Shown piece after piece: positions 35,859 to 45,873 of a stretch of DNA of 64,000 nt (its first letter is position 1; each line of letters begins with the position of its first letter). Below the pieces are notes generated by a model that made no database searches, had not been told where the DNA came from, and saw only the letters and a program-made list of their open reading frames with translations. Both the position numbers and the translations under genes were made by a program. The DNA comes from an uncultured Bacteroidota bacterium (lineage in GTDB: Bacteria > Bacteroidota > Bacteroidia > Chitinophagales > Chitinophagaceae), in NCBI GenBank assembly GCA_903824665.1, contig CAIJXT010000024.1, forward strand, positions 276,817 to 340,816, written 5' to 3'.

Positions 35859-35887
35859 CATACGATTAATAAATGATATAGTCAAAA
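35855..35887 (-). promoter_or_regulatory. Bacteroidota promoter (TTTTG-N20-TATGTTTG) of oxyR
   Basis: Minus-strand TTTTG (35887-35883), a 20-nt spacer and TATGTTTG (35862-35855), 18 nt before the start codon. Confidence 0.72.
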
Positions 35888-35915
35888 TCTATACCACAAC
35901 AGTGTTACTTTTATG

Positions 35916-36395
35916 TTATAACTCGGTTTGTGGCAATATTTCACCAAAAAGCAACTCGACGAATACCGGTTTCATACCGTTGAGCCAAAGTTGCTTTTTT
36001 ACATCGTCGCGCTGAGACAAATCGGCAAGCGGCAATGTGGGCAGCCAAATAGTATCATCGTACTGGTTGTATGTGTTAAAACCAAACAATGCGGAAATAC
36101 CTAAAACTGAGGGGAGTACTCCAAAGAGGAAAACAACCCGAGGTCTGAAATGAAATCTGAGCCTGTGCCAGGCAATCTGCTCACCGTCTGCCATCTCAAT
36201 AACGTTAAACTGGTCGGGTTGCAACTTACAAGCCTCCAGCAACTTCTGCAATTGCACGCCCGCCGGTCCCTGATGATCTAACGGTCCGGTAATAACGAGT
36301 ACCGCTCGTGCAGGCAACGCCGCGAACCTTTCCGGCAAGCTTTCCCAGAATATATCCACCCTTTCGGTGACAATGTCTGAATTTATAATTTCCAT
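35916..36395 (-). CDS. Conserved-looking hypothetical protein (159 aa)
   Basis: Not recognised. The 159-aa product starts at ATG 36395 (MEIINSDIVTERVD). It has a Rossmann-like alternation: RAVLVITGPLDHQGPAG, then FNVIEMADGEQIAW and PRVVFLFGVLPSVLGISALFGFNTY, with a terminal WLNGMKPVFVELL. No membrane helix or signal peptide, so probably cytoplasmic. The pattern of a short mixed alpha/beta protein with an FLFG strand recalls small replisome accessory subunits (DNA polymerase III psi-like), but this is only an impression. It is divergent from the aminotransferase gene and lies 79 nt upstream of the oxyR start in the same direction. The longer frame to 36497 is unlikely. Confidence 0.6.
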   Translation of the reverse strand: MEIINSDIVTERVDIFWESLPERFAALPARAVLVITGPLDHQGPAGVQLQKLLEACKLQPDQFNVIEMADGEQIAWHRLRFHFRPRVVFLFGVLPSVLGISALFGFNTYNQYDDTIWLPTLPLADLSQRDDVKKQLWLNGMKPVFVELLFGEILPQTEL

Positions 36396-36483
36396 GGTAG
36401 ATTCATTCGTGCGAAAATAGGTATTTCGGCGGTCATGCCCGGTACTGCTACAGTATGGGTTGCAAATACGAATACCAACAATA

Positions 36484-36498
36484 GGAATATTCCACAAA
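36484..36498. repeat. GGAATATTCCACAAA motif (copy 2)
   Basis: Contains the perfect palindrome GGAATATTCC (36484-36493) in the divergent region between the 159-aa gene and the aminotransferase gene. It matches 14 of 15 bases with 35844-35858. Confidence 0.4.
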
Positions 36499-36553
36499 AA
36501 ATGTTGTTTCTTTGCCCCAAAGTAGGTAAATCACATTAAAAATATTGCAAGTT

Positions 36554-37624
36554 ATGAGTGTTTCTATGCCAGAATTGATAGTGACCAAAACAGCAGAAAG
36601 CAGACTGAGTGAAGTAGATCCGGCAAACATACAGTTCGGTAAAATTTATTCGGATCACATGCTGATCGCTTATTATGAAAATGGCGCATGGAAACAACCT
36701 GAAATTATGCCGTATGCCAATCTATCGCTTAGCCCCGCCACAACGTTTATGCACTATGGTCAGGCAATATTCGAAGGTATAAAAGCATACAAAGATGCAG
36801 ATGGCAACCCACTGGTTTTCAGGCCTTACGACAATTGGAAAAGAATGAACCGCTCGGCTGAAAGGATGGCTATGCCAGCAGTGACAGAAGAAGTGTTTAT
36901 TGATGGCCTCCGCAAGCTGGTTAGTCTCGATCGGGATTGGATACCCGGAGCACCGGAAACGTCGTTATATATCCGTCCATTTATGTTTGCGATTGATGAA
37001 TTCATAGGCGTGCGTCCCGCAGAAAAGTTCATGTTTATTATCATAACGAGTCCTGCCGGACCCTACTACAACAAACCGGTATCGATTTATGTGCAAGACG
37101 AATATGTCCGTGCATTCCCCGGTGGTATAGGGTTTACAAAAGCTGCCGGCAACTACGGCATGAGCATGTACCCCACGATGAAGATCAAAGAAATGGGCTA
37201 CGATCAGATACTGTGGACTGATGGATTTGAGCACAAATATGTGCAGGAAATCGGCACGATGAATGTATTTTTTGTGGTTGGAGACAAAGTGCTTACACCA
37301 GACATCACACAGGATACTATACTGGCTGGTGTGACCAGAGATAGTGTTATAACCCTGCTGAGAGAAAAAGGAATTACAGTTGAGGAGCGCCCGATAACCA
37401 TTGATGAGTTGCAACAAGCACACCATGCAGGTGAGCTCAAAGAAGCTTTTGGAACCGGAACAGCGGCCTCTATTGCACCCATTTATGCGCTGACCTATCG
37501 GGACGACAAAATGGAGTTGCCACCAATGGAAACATGGGAACATGCAAACTGGCTGAAGAAAGAACTTGCAGATATCCGTTACGGACGTAAAGAAGACACA
37601 CACAACTGGGTTGTGCGTTTGTAA
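36554..37624 (+). CDS. ilvE: Branched-chain amino acid aminotransferase
   Basis: Cytoplasmic PLP enzyme of 356 aa that transfers amino groups between glutamate and the 2-oxo acids of Leu, Ile and Val. Length and motifs fit the eukaryotic-like (BCAT group II) branch: MHYGQAIFEGIKAY, RPYDNWKRMNRSAERM, SLYIRPFMFA, and the Schiff-base lysine in GFTKAAGNYG (Lys196). Later GTGTAASIAPI binds phosphate. Start ATG 36554; an ATG three codons upstream (36545) is also possible. Transcribed alone, closed by a strong hairpin. Confidence 0.97.
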   Translation: MSVSMPELIVTKTAESRLSEVDPANIQFGKIYSDHMLIAYYENGAWKQPEIMPYANLSLSPATTFMHYGQAIFEGIKAYKDADGNPLVFRPYDNWKRMNRSAERMAMPAVTEEVFIDGLRKLVSLDRDWIPGAPETSLYIRPFMFAIDEFIGVRPAEKFMFIIITSPAGPYYNKPVSIYVQDEYVRAFPGGIGFTKAAGNYGMSMYPTMKIKEMGYDQILWTDGFEHKYVQEIGTMNVFFVVGDKVLTPDITQDTILAGVTRDSVITLLREKGITVEERPITIDELQQAHHAGELKEAFGTGTAASIAPIYALTYRDDKMELPPMETWEHANWLKKELADIRYGRKEDTHNWVVRL

Positions 37625-37664
37625 TCCGAACTGAGTAACTACTGTATGTAGCTATATAAAATGA

Positions 37665-37706
37665 ATAACCGGAATGGAGCAACTGACTCATTCCGGTTAT
37701 TTTTTT
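37665..37706 (+). terminator. Rho-independent terminator after ilvE
   Basis: ATAACCGGAATG pairs perfectly with CATTCCGGTTAT over 12 bp, followed by T7. It lies between convergent genes. Confidence 0.93.
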
Positions 37707-37729
37707 GATTGAATATTGTAGGCTTAAGG

Positions 37730-38518
37730 CTACAGACCATCTCCGTCGAACAAATTACCTATACCACCGAGTATACTGCCTTCCTCTTTACCCTTAGCCC
37801 TGCCGTAAGACAAAATTCTGCCAGCAAGGCGGCTGATAGGCAATGTTTGGATCCAAACGGTGCCCGGGCCGCGAAGGGTAGCAAAGAACACACCCTCACC
37901 CCCAAACAACGTATTCTTTATACCTCCTACAAACTGAATATCGTAGTTTACGTTACCGGTAAAACCAACAATACAGCCAGTATCTACCTTCAGCATTTCG
38001 CCGGGTACGAGATGGCGCTCCAGCACGTGGCCTCCGGCATGTACAAATGCCATACCATCTCCCTCGAGCTTTTCCATAATAAATCCCTCGCCGCCAAACA
38101 GGCCTGTTCCCAGTCTTTTCTGGAACTCAATGCCGACTGCCACGCCCTTTGCTGCACACAAAAACGCATCTTTCTGGCAAATGACCCGGCCACCGAGACG
38201 CATAAGATCCAGTGCAATGATCTTGCCCGGATAGGGTGATGCAAATGACACCCGCTTTTTACCCTGACCTACATTGGTATAGGCGGTCATAAACAGGCTT
38301 TCGCCCACGAGCAAACGCTTACCGGCCGAAAACAGCTTATTCATAAAGCCACCCTGCTGCTGACTGCCATCGCCAAAAATGGTTTCCATACTGATGCCAT
38401 CATCCATCATCATGAAGCTGCCTGCCTCAGCAATGGCGGTTTCCTGGGGGTCCAGTTCGACCTCCACAAACTGCATTTCTTCTCCGTGTATCTGGTAGTC
38501 TATTTCGTGATTTAGCAT
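37730..38518 (-). CDS. AIM24 / TIGR00266 family protein
   Basis: Protein of 262 aa with the AIM24 double-psi-like beta repeat: [29 protein letters not shown] at the start, [36 protein letters not shown] and [26 protein letters not shown]. Homologous to yeast mitochondrial AIM24 and bacterial TIGR00266 proteins, whose biochemical role is not established. The two near-identical FGGEG turns mark internal pseudo-symmetry. No signal peptide. It converges with ilvE. Confidence 0.93.
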   Translation of the reverse strand: MLNHEIDYQIHGEEMQFVEVELDPQETAIAEAGSFMMMDDGISMETIFGDGSQQQGGFMNKLFSAGKRLLVGESLFMTAYTNVGQGKKRVSFASPYPGKIIALDLMRLGGRVICQKDAFLCAAKGVAVGIEFQKRLGTGLFGGEGFIMEKLEGDGMAFVHAGGHVLERHLVPGEMLKVDTGCIVGFTGNVNYDIQFVGGIKNTLFGGEGVFFATLRGPGTVWIQTLPISRLAGRILSYGRAKGKEEGSILGGIGNLFDGDGL

Positions 38519-38560
38519 AGTTTTTTGTTTTGCTGTAAAATAACATTATCCGCACCAACT

Positions 38561-38593
38561 AAAAAAGCCGCCGAAATCAATCGGCGGCTTTTT
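38561..38593 (-). terminator. Terminator of the 2417-aa adhesin gene
   Basis: GCCGCCGA and TCGGCGGC pair around six bases with a T-run on the minus strand, 27 nt after the stop at 38620. Confidence 0.9.
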
Positions 38594-38619
38594 AGCAAAT
38601 TTTTATTGCGACTACCAAA

Positions 38620-41600
38620 TTATTCGGCCTTTGAGAATTTGGCTGTTTTGAGCAAAATGTGCTGCTGATCGTAAACCATGATCATATACAACCCACTTGC
38701 CAGTTTGCTCACGTCTACAGCTTTTGCATCCTGCTGCTCGAGTACCTTGCGACCGTCGACGGTTAGCACTACTACGTCAACTACCACAGGCGCATCGATA
38801 AGCAATGATGATGTTACCGGATTTGGATAAACCCTGATCTCGCTGATCGTAGTATTCGGGTCAACTTTCGTCGTTCCGCCACCACCACCTGTCACAACGT
38901 AAGTTGCGGTGTCTTTACATCCGTTACCATCTTCCACAATCACCATATATGTTCCGGACAGTGTTACGTGTACAATACTGCTATTAGCACCTGCAATTGC
39001 AGTGCCATTGCGGTACCACTGGTACAGGGCATAAGAACCTGTAAACAATATATTAGGCGGAGTGTAACCGATAACGGGATTGGTCATTTCTATTACGTTT
39101 GGCCCTGTAAGCAACTGGCTGCACACGCCGTTGCTTACAATCACCGAGTACAGACCGATGGTATCTGCAACATAGCCCGAATTGGTAGCACCTGATATTG
39201 GACTACCATCTGCAAGCCACTGATAGCTCAATCCCGGAGTGAGGGATGAAACGTGCATATTTACCGGGTTGCCATGACACAATGTGGCTGAAGTCAGTGG
39301 TAACACTGACAGACCCGGAATTGCCGGGCCGACATTCATTGTATATGTTGCATAACCAGAGCAACCTGCAGAGGTAACGGTATAAGAAATGGTGACTGAA
39401 CCCGAGGAGATGGCACTGACAACGCCTGAAGCTGGGTCAACCGTTGCAATGGCAAGGTTGCTGCTGGACCAAACACCACCAGGAACTGTGCTAGACAACA
39501 CATTTGCTGACCCGGAACATACTGTTGTTATCAGCGCAGATATAGTACCTGCTGAAGGAGCAGCATTGACAGTAACGGTAGCCACATCTGTAACCGAACC
39601 GCAAGGATTAGAAACAACATAGCTGATGACAGCAGTGCCTGCAGTAACACCTGTTACGATGCCTGACGCATTAACGGACGCGACTGTAGCATTGCTGCTG
39701 CTCCATACACCCGTCGGTGCTGCACCACTGAGCGCTGTAGTAGCTCCCTGACATACACTGAATACACCAGTTATAGGGCCAGAGAATGGTATAATATTAA
39801 CTGTGAGTGCGACAGTTGCTGCACCAGTGCAACCTGCCACATCGGTAACGGAATAAGAAATTGTTGCTACCCCACCCGATATGCCTGACACCAGTCCTGT
39901 ACCATCGACAGTTGCCACCGTTAGATCAGTACTGCTCCAAACACCGCCCGGCGTAGTGTTTGCAAGTGCTGTCGTAGCTCCGACACAAACATTTGCAACA
40001 CCCGTTATCGGCGATACTACTGGCAATGGATTGACCGTATTATCAATGGTGGCTATTCCGGTACAACCCAAACCGTCAGTGAACGAATATGTGATGGGGG
40101 CAATACCTGGAGCAACACCGGTAACTATGCCGCTGCCGGCACCTACCGTTGCTATACCAGTGCTACCGCTTGTCCAAACACCACCGCTCAACGTGTTAGT
40201 AAGTGTTGATGACGCGCCAACGCACTCAATAGCTGTACCGGCAATAGCAGGCACAACGGGTAGTGCGTTTACAGTAACTGTAGCTATAGCGCTGTTGCTA
40301 CATCCCAGTCCGTCGGTAAAAGTATAGGAGATATCAGCGATACCAGTGGCAATGCCAGTCACAAGACCCGCGGCATCTACCGTTGCAAGTGTGATATCAC
40401 TGCTGGTCCATGCACCACCTGCTGTAGCAGACGACAACAATGTTGTTCCATTCACACAAACTGCTGTGCTGCCGGTAATCGGAGCAACAGCGGGCAGCGG
40501 ATTGACAGTTACATCTGTAACGGCAAAACCGATACAACCAGTTGCGCCGGTAACTGAATAAGTAATAGAAGCTGTACCAGCTGCAACACCGCTAACGATA
40601 CCTGTAGTTGGCACTACAATGGCAACAGATGCATCTGAACTGCTCCATGTACCACCCGGGGTTGTATTAGCAAGACCAGTTGTTGCTCCTACACAAACAG
40701 AAGCAATACCAGTAATGGGTGATACAACAGGAAGTGCATTAACAGTATCCGGAGTAGTTGCTGAATTAGCACAACCAAGCGCATCGGTGAATGTGTAGCT
40801 AATGGTTACAATACCAGCACTCACTCCAGTCATGGTACCTGATAAAGATCCGGCTGAGGCTATCGTATTGTCGCTGCTGGACCAAACACCACCTATGGTG
40901 GCGGAGGCCAACGTTGTAGACGAACCCAGACACTGATTAGTGATGCCAGTAACCGGTGCTACCACAGGCAATGGCACTACAGTCTGCACTCTGGTAACAG
41001 ACGTTATACCACAAATGTTATTAACAGTGTACGTAATAGTAGTCGTTCCGATAGCAAGGCCATTCACAACTCCGGTTGTACCGTCGATAGTAGCGATAGC
41101 AGTATTACTACTACTCCATGTTCCGCCGGTTGTAGCATTTGAAAGTGCCGTCGTTGAGCCGATACAAACATGTGTATTGCCAGATATACCAGGCACAACG
41201 GGTATTGCATACACTGTGTCGGGTGCTATAGCAGTACCGGGACAACCAAATGCATTGGTAACAGTATATGTAATGCTTACCACACCTGCTGAAACGCCAT
41301 TCACAATACCGGTAGACAGGCCGACCGTAGCTACAGACATGCTGCTGCTGGTCCAGTTACCACCCGGAGTAGTGTTTGCTTTCGTGATAGAAGTACCTAC
41401 ACAATGTGCAGTAGGACCTGTAATTGCAGGTATCACCGGGGTAGGATTAACAGTTACTACTCTTGTTGTAAATGCTGTACCACACAGGTTGGTTACTCTA
41501 TAGGAAATAGTAGCAGTGCCTACCAGCACACCTACTATGATGCCTGGACCCGAAACGGTCGCATTTCCATTGCTGGACGACCATGTACCACCGGGAACGG

Positions 41601-44600
41601 AACTGGTAAGAGTAATACCAGCACCTACACACACAGCTGACGGTCCGGAAATAGTACCGGCAACCGGAGGTGCAACTACTGCTACGACCTTCACAATAGT
41701 ATTGGTTCCGCAAATATTGGTAACAGAATAGGAAATCGGCACAGTTCCGGCAGCGAGGCCAGTTACGAGGCCGGTTCCGGAAACGCTTGCATTAGCATTT
41801 CCTGACCCCCAAACACCACCCGGAACTGTACTGGTCAGTGTTATGGTACTGCCTATACAAACACTATCCGGACCACTAAGCACTCCTGCATTCGGAAGTG
41901 GGTTGACCGTCACGACACGGGTCACTGTTGCCATACCGCATGTATTGCTCACTGTGTATGTTATAGTATTAGTGCCTGCAGTGACACCAGTAACCACTCC
42001 GCTGGAGCTACCTACTGTTGCGTTTGCATTTGCAGCACTCCATGTTCCGCCAGGGATAGTGCTGGTAAGTGTAATTGATGATCCAACACAAACAGCAGAA
42101 AGTCCGCCAATTGTGCCAGCTGCAGGAAGTGTGTTGATAGTGACGATGTACGTAGAACTAGCCACCCCACATGCTCCGCTAACGGTGTAAGTGATTGTAT
42201 CGAGCCCAGGGAAGACGCCTGTAATAATACCACTGGTGCTACCCGCAGTTGCGTTGCTGTTGCTGCTGCTCCAGATACCGCCTGCAACAGAAGATGTAAG
42301 CGTGATAAGACCAGAAACACAAACACTTGTGGGGCCACTGATCGTGCCGGCACTTGACAACGGGTTTATTGTAACAACAAATGTAGCAGATGCTGATCCG
42401 CAACCATTAGTTACGGTGTACCTGATGGTATCAATACCAGCTGTGACGCCTGTAGCTACACCGCCGGATGTTATGGTCGCATTGCCCAATACTGTGCTCC
42501 AAACACCGCCTGGTGTAGGATTGCTGTAGGCTCCGGATGTTGTAACACATATTATACCAGGACCTGAAATAGCTCCAACTGTTGGCAGAGCGTTTACAGT
42601 GATGACAGTGGTTGCAAAGCAACTACCAATATTGTAAGATATTATTGCAGTACCAACTGACAATCCGGAAACTATGCCAGATGCTGACCCCACAGTTGCA
42701 ACTGCAAGGTTGCTGCTGCTCCAGGTTCCACCGGCTACCGAGTTGGTGAGTGTGGTTGAAGCGCCTACGCAAACAACAGGTGCTGCCGGTAATATCGTAG
42801 CAGGAGTAATACCCACTGATACATCTTTTGTTACGGAGCACCCTGCCACAGTATAGGATATGGTAGAAGTACCCAGTGATACGCCACCAACAACACCCGT
42901 AGTGCTCACTGTTGCAACAAGCGGTACACTCGAGCTCCATACACCACCGGGTGTAGCATTTGTAAGTGTAGTTACATTGCCAACACATACGCTTACCGGA
43001 GTCAATGGGTTAATAGGTGTCGGTGCTGCGTTAACAGTAACGGGCACTGTTGCAAAACAAGCTCCGATATTGTAAGAAATGGTAGTATTGCCCGCAGCAA
43101 CACCGGTTACTATACCTGTAGTACTGCCAGCAGTCGCAATACCTGTATTATTGCTGGACCATGTACCGCCGGGTGTGGCATTGGTAAATGTTATGTTACC
43201 TCCTACACAAACAGTACCAGAAGCGGGAACAATAGCCACAGGAGTGACGTTTACAGTTAATGCACGGGTGACAAAACACCCTGTTGCAGGGATGGTATAA
43301 GTGATATTTGCAGTACCGGATCCTGTGCCGGTAACAACCGTTGGAGTACCGGTTGGTGCAGATGTGGCTACAGCGCTGTTACTGCTGGTCCAGTTGCCAC
43401 CAGGAGTAGCATTTGTCCATGAGGTCGTTCCGCCTATGCAAAGCGACGTGACACCACCTGTTATCGGTCCGGGCGTCACATTTACCGTCACCACCCTTAT
43501 CGCAGTGCAGGTACCAATCGCATATGTGATGTTGACTGTTCCGGCTGTGGCACCTATAACACCGCCAACTATGCCAGTCGTGGTGTTTACTGTCGCCCTT
43601 GCGGTGTTGCTACTACTCCAGGTACCACCGGTAACGGTATTGGTAAGAGCGATAGTACTACCAGTACATACCGAAGCGATCGTAGGTGCAATAGCAGCAG
43701 GACTTGTATTGACCGTTACTGTTTTTGTTGCAAAGCAACCGGTAGCGGTAACGATGTATGATATATTGGCAGTACCGACGCCAACACCGGTCACTGTTGT
43801 AGGCGACCCCGCTGCTATTACCGTGGCTACGGCTGTGTTGCTGGAACTCCAGGTACCACCCGGTGTTGTATTTGTGAAAGCCGCTGTATTACCGATACAC
43901 AGTATTGTAGCCGGTATTGGATTGATAACGTTTGGTGCCGGGTTAACTGTTACTATAACCGAGGTGGTACATCCGGTGCCCAAAGAGTAGGTAATACGTG
44001 CAGTCGTTCCACCAGTCACGCCTGCAACCACACCAGTAGTTGGCACAACAGCTGCATTGCCGGGATTACTGCTCGACCAGGTACCACCCGCAGGCGTACT
44101 GTTAAGCGTTATTGTTGCTGCTACGCAAACGGTAAGCGGACCAGTTATTGCTGTAGGAAGTGCGTTGACGGTCAGAACGGTTGAATTCGCACATCCTGTT
44201 GCAGTAAGTGTAAAGCTGATGGTGGATGTACCAGACGAAATACCGCCTGCTACACCAGTAGCTCCACCAATGGTACCTACAGCAGGGGTGCTGCTGGACC
44301 ATGTGCCAACAGACGGTGTAGCCACTAACGTGGTTGTTAAACCAACGCAAACTGAAGCCGTTCCTGAAATAACAGGCTGTGGGTTAACGGTCACTGTCAT
44401 TGTCTTGAAACATGTTCCCACCGAATAAGAAATCACGGCGGTACCTGCGCCCGTACCGGTTACAATTCCTGTACCCGACCCGACGGTAGCAACACCAATG
44501 TTACTGCTGCTCCAGGAGCCGCCCGGCGTAGTATTGGATAGCGTTGTATTTGCACCCTGGCAAAGCACCGCTGTGCCAGCGATATCTGCCAGCGAATTTA

Positions 44601-45873
44601 TCGTTATGGAAATAGGCACGGTGTTAGAACCATTTATAGGACACTGATCATCTTTGAACGTGACGTAGATCGTGTACAAACCGGGAGTAACACTTGTTGA
44701 TGTCCATGAAAAAGTAGCATCCGGATTTGCAGTGCTGTCGTTGATGACAGTGAAAGTAGCACCAGCGGGAATGCCAGTAGCAGACACTTTAATGTTGAGC
44801 GAAGGATCAGGGCTGGTTGGTAACAGGTGAAAACTAAAAGCACCGGTGTTGGCACAAATCTGGAAGTGCGTGCTGTCTATGATCACACCATTTGTAGCAC
44901 CGGAAAGACCGCCAGTTGGAGGTGTTGTGGTACATGCCTGTACAAGGAAGGTCATTTCGCGCTGGCTGGTACCAATCAGGTTGCCGCCTCTGAACTCTGA
45001 AACGGTATACACAACCAGGGCCCGCTGTACCACATTGGGGACGAATGAAATCTGACCATTGAGTGCATTGAATGAATAGTTGGATGCAGAGGCAACTCTG
45101 ATTGGTGTTGTTGCGCTGATGGCCTGAGTTGATGGCACTGTCCACGCATTTCCAATGTAAGTAACTGTAGTGTTCGAGATTGTGCAGGTAACAGATGTTG
45201 CGCCGAGTCTGCCCGGAGCCAATGAATAGGCGAGGCTATCTCCGTCGCCATCTACCCCACCCGGGTTGTACACGTTTGAGTTGTTCTGGCAGAAGTATGG
45301 TGTAGGTGAAATAGTGAGTGCCGGGCTGGAATTGTTTGCCGTGCGGTTGTCTAATGTCGCGGTTAGTTGTGTGATGTTTGAACCAGACGTATTGATATTG
45401 GTGATGGTAGTGGCTCTGCCTGCGAAATTGCCGCCACCACCTGCATTCATTGTACCATTAAAAATGAAGCGCCACTGACCGGATGTATCAGGTACAGTAT
45501 AGGTGCCAGAGTAGACGAATCTTTTTATGCCCGGAATAGTACCTCCGGAACATGTGGTGGAGCCTATACTGGCAGGGCAAACCGGAGTGATCTCGACGCC
45601 TGCTGTTGGCGGGAGCAATGCCAACGTAATATTTGCAACCGAGGCTGCTCTACGATAAATGCATATACGCGGTGCGGCGGTAGACAATGAGGCAAAAGTA
45701 CCGGATGAACAATCACCATACACGACGAGATTGATCTGGTAGTTATTGCCCCCAAGCCAGGTATACCCCAGATCCATTCCAACAATGTGATCGGCCTTGC
45801 TTACAACGCTGCTTAAGACAAACATTCCCGCAAGCAGCAGACTACGCAAAAAGGAAGGTAACATTCTTTTCAT
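38620..45873 (-). CDS. Giant T9SS adhesin-like protein with 23 Ig-like repeats
   Basis: Surface or secreted protein of 2417 aa, the largest gene here. The signal peptide covers about residues 1-27 (LLLAGMFVLSSVVSKA). A roughly 400-residue N-terminal region begins DHIVGMDLGYTWLGGNNYQI and contains several cysteines and a GGVDGDGDSLAY calcium-loop-like motif. Residues about 430-2187 are 23 Ig-like repeats averaging 76 aa. Each usually has a cysteine near its start (VCVG), the core GG-x-W-S/T-S-S, the turn TG-I/V-V-x-G, G-T-A-x-I-x-Y and often a second cysteine (GC). About 2188-2340 hold two further Ig-like domains with QWxxxGxxIxGA. The last 70 residues are the T9SS type A sorting signal (IRVYPNPVTSSLLID ... 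GLYMIMVYD). Likely an extended adhesin or surface filament. Monocistronic with its own terminator. Confidence 0.93.
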   Translation of the reverse strand: MKRMLPSFLRSLLLAGMFVLSSVVSKADHIVGMDLGYTWLGGNNYQINLVVYGDCSSGTFASLSTAAPRICIYRRAASVANITLALLPPTAGVEITPVCPASIGSTTCSGGTIPGIKRFVYSGTYTVPDTSGQWRFIFNGTMNAGGGGNFAGRATTITNINTSGSNITQLTATLDNRTANNSSPALTISPTPYFCQNNSNVYNPGGVDGDGDSLAYSLAPGRLGATSVTCTISNTTVTYIGNAWTVPSTQAISATTPIRVASASNYSFNALNGQISFVPNVVQRALVVYTVSEFRGGNLIGTSQREMTFLVQACTTTPPTGGLSGATNGVIIDSTHFQICANTGAFSFHLLPTSPDPSLNIKVSATGIPAGATFTVINDSTANPDATFSWTSTSVTPGLYTIYVTFKDDQCPINGSNTVPISITINSLADIAGTAVLCQGANTTLSNTTPGGSWSSSNIGVATVGSGTGIVTGTGAGTAVISYSVGTCFKTMTVTVNPQPVISGTASVCVGLTTTLVATPSVGTWSSSTPAVGTIGGATGVAGGISSGTSTISFTLTATGCANSTVLTVNALPTAITGPLTVCVAATITLNSTPAGGTWSSSNPGNAAVVPTTGVVAGVTGGTTARITYSLGTGCTTSVIVTVNPAPNVINPIPATILCIGNTAAFTNTTPGGTWSSSNTAVATVIAAGSPTTVTGVGVGTANISYIVTATGCFATKTVTVNTSPAAIAPTIASVCTGSTIALTNTVTGGTWSSSNTARATVNTTTGIVGGVIGATAGTVNITYAIGTCTAIRVVTVNVTPGPITGGVTSLCIGGTTSWTNATPGGNWTSSNSAVATSAPTGTPTVVTGTGSGTANITYTIPATGCFVTRALTVNVTPVAIVPASGTVCVGGNITFTNATPGGTWSSNNTGIATAGSTTGIVTGVAAGNTTISYNIGACFATVPVTVNAAPTPINPLTPVSVCVGNVTTLTNATPGGVWSSSVPLVATVSTTGVVGGVSLGTSTISYTVAGCSVTKDVSVGITPATILPAAPVVCVGASTTLTNSVAGGTWSSSNLAVATVGSASGIVSGLSVGTAIISYNIGSCFATTVITVNALPTVGAISGPGIICVTTSGAYSNPTPGGVWSTVLGNATITSGGVATGVTAGIDTIRYTVTNGCGSASATFVVTINPLSSAGTISGPTSVCVSGLITLTSSVAGGIWSSSNSNATAGSTSGIITGVFPGLDTITYTVSGACGVASSTYIVTINTLPAAGTIGGLSAVCVGSSITLTSTIPGGTWSAANANATVGSSSGVVTGVTAGTNTITYTVSNTCGMATVTRVVTVNPLPNAGVLSGPDSVCIGSTITLTSTVPGGVWGSGNANASVSGTGLVTGLAAGTVPISYSVTNICGTNTIVKVVAVVAPPVAGTISGPSAVCVGAGITLTSSVPGGTWSSSNGNATVSGPGIIVGVLVGTATISYRVTNLCGTAFTTRVVTVNPTPVIPAITGPTAHCVGTSITKANTTPGGNWTSSSMSVATVGLSTGIVNGVSAGVVSITYTVTNAFGCPGTAIAPDTVYAIPVVPGISGNTHVCIGSTTALSNATTGGTWSSSNTAIATIDGTTGVVNGLAIGTTTITYTVNNICGITSVTRVQTVVPLPVVAPVTGITNQCLGSSTTLASATIGGVWSSSDNTIASAGSLSGTMTGVSAGIVTISYTFTDALGCANSATTPDTVNALPVVSPITGIASVCVGATTGLANTTPGGTWSSSDASVAIVVPTTGIVSGVAAGTASITYSVTGATGCIGFAVTDVTVNPLPAVAPITGSTAVCVNGTTLLSSATAGGAWTSSDITLATVDAAGLVTGIATGIADISYTFTDGLGCSNSAIATVTVNALPVVPAIAGTAIECVGASSTLTNTLSGGVWTSGSTGIATVGAGSGIVTGVAPGIAPITYSFTDGLGCTGIATIDNTVNPLPVVSPITGVANVCVGATTALANTTPGGVWSSTDLTVATVDGTGLVSGISGGVATISYSVTDVAGCTGAATVALTVNIIPFSGPITGVFSVCQGATTALSGAAPTGVWSSSNATVASVNASGIVTGVTAGTAVISYVVSNPCGSVTDVATVTVNAAPSAGTISALITTVCSGSANVLSSTVPGGVWSSSNLAIATVDPASGVVSAISSGSVTISYTVTSAGCSGYATYTMNVGPAIPGLSVLPLTSATLCHGNPVNMHVSSLTPGLSYQWLADGSPISGATNSGYVADTIGLYSVIVSNGVCSQLLTGPNVIEMTNPVIGYTPPNILFTGSYALYQWYRNGTAIAGANSSIVHVTLSGTYMVIVEDGNGCKDTATYVVTGGGGGTTKVDPNTTISEIRVYPNPVTSSLLIDAPVVVDVVVLTVDGRKVLEQQDAKAVDVSKLASGLYMIMVYDQQHILLKTAKFSKAE
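39313..44586 (-). repeat. Array of 23 tandem Ig-like repeat units (about 228 bp each)
   Basis: Twenty-three units were counted by their GGxW or equivalent core (including variants GTW and TGVW) within residues about 430-2187. The units are diverged at DNA level, so this is an old protein-domain array, not a simple sequence repeat. The reading frame is unbroken throughout. On the opposite strand the same periodicity gives long stop-free frames that are not genes. Confidence 0.9.

Noticed and set aside
39389..44428. Many long stop-free frames on the plus strand across the repeat array (for example 43301-43990 and 40940-41503)
   Set aside because: They mirror the periodic GG-x-W and TG-x-V codons of the real minus-strand gene, have no start context and break at repeat boundaries.
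39313..44586. Regular spacing suggesting a CRISPR or satellite array
   Set aside because: Units are about 228 bp, diverged, in frame and encode Ig-like domains; there are no short identical repeats with unique spacers.
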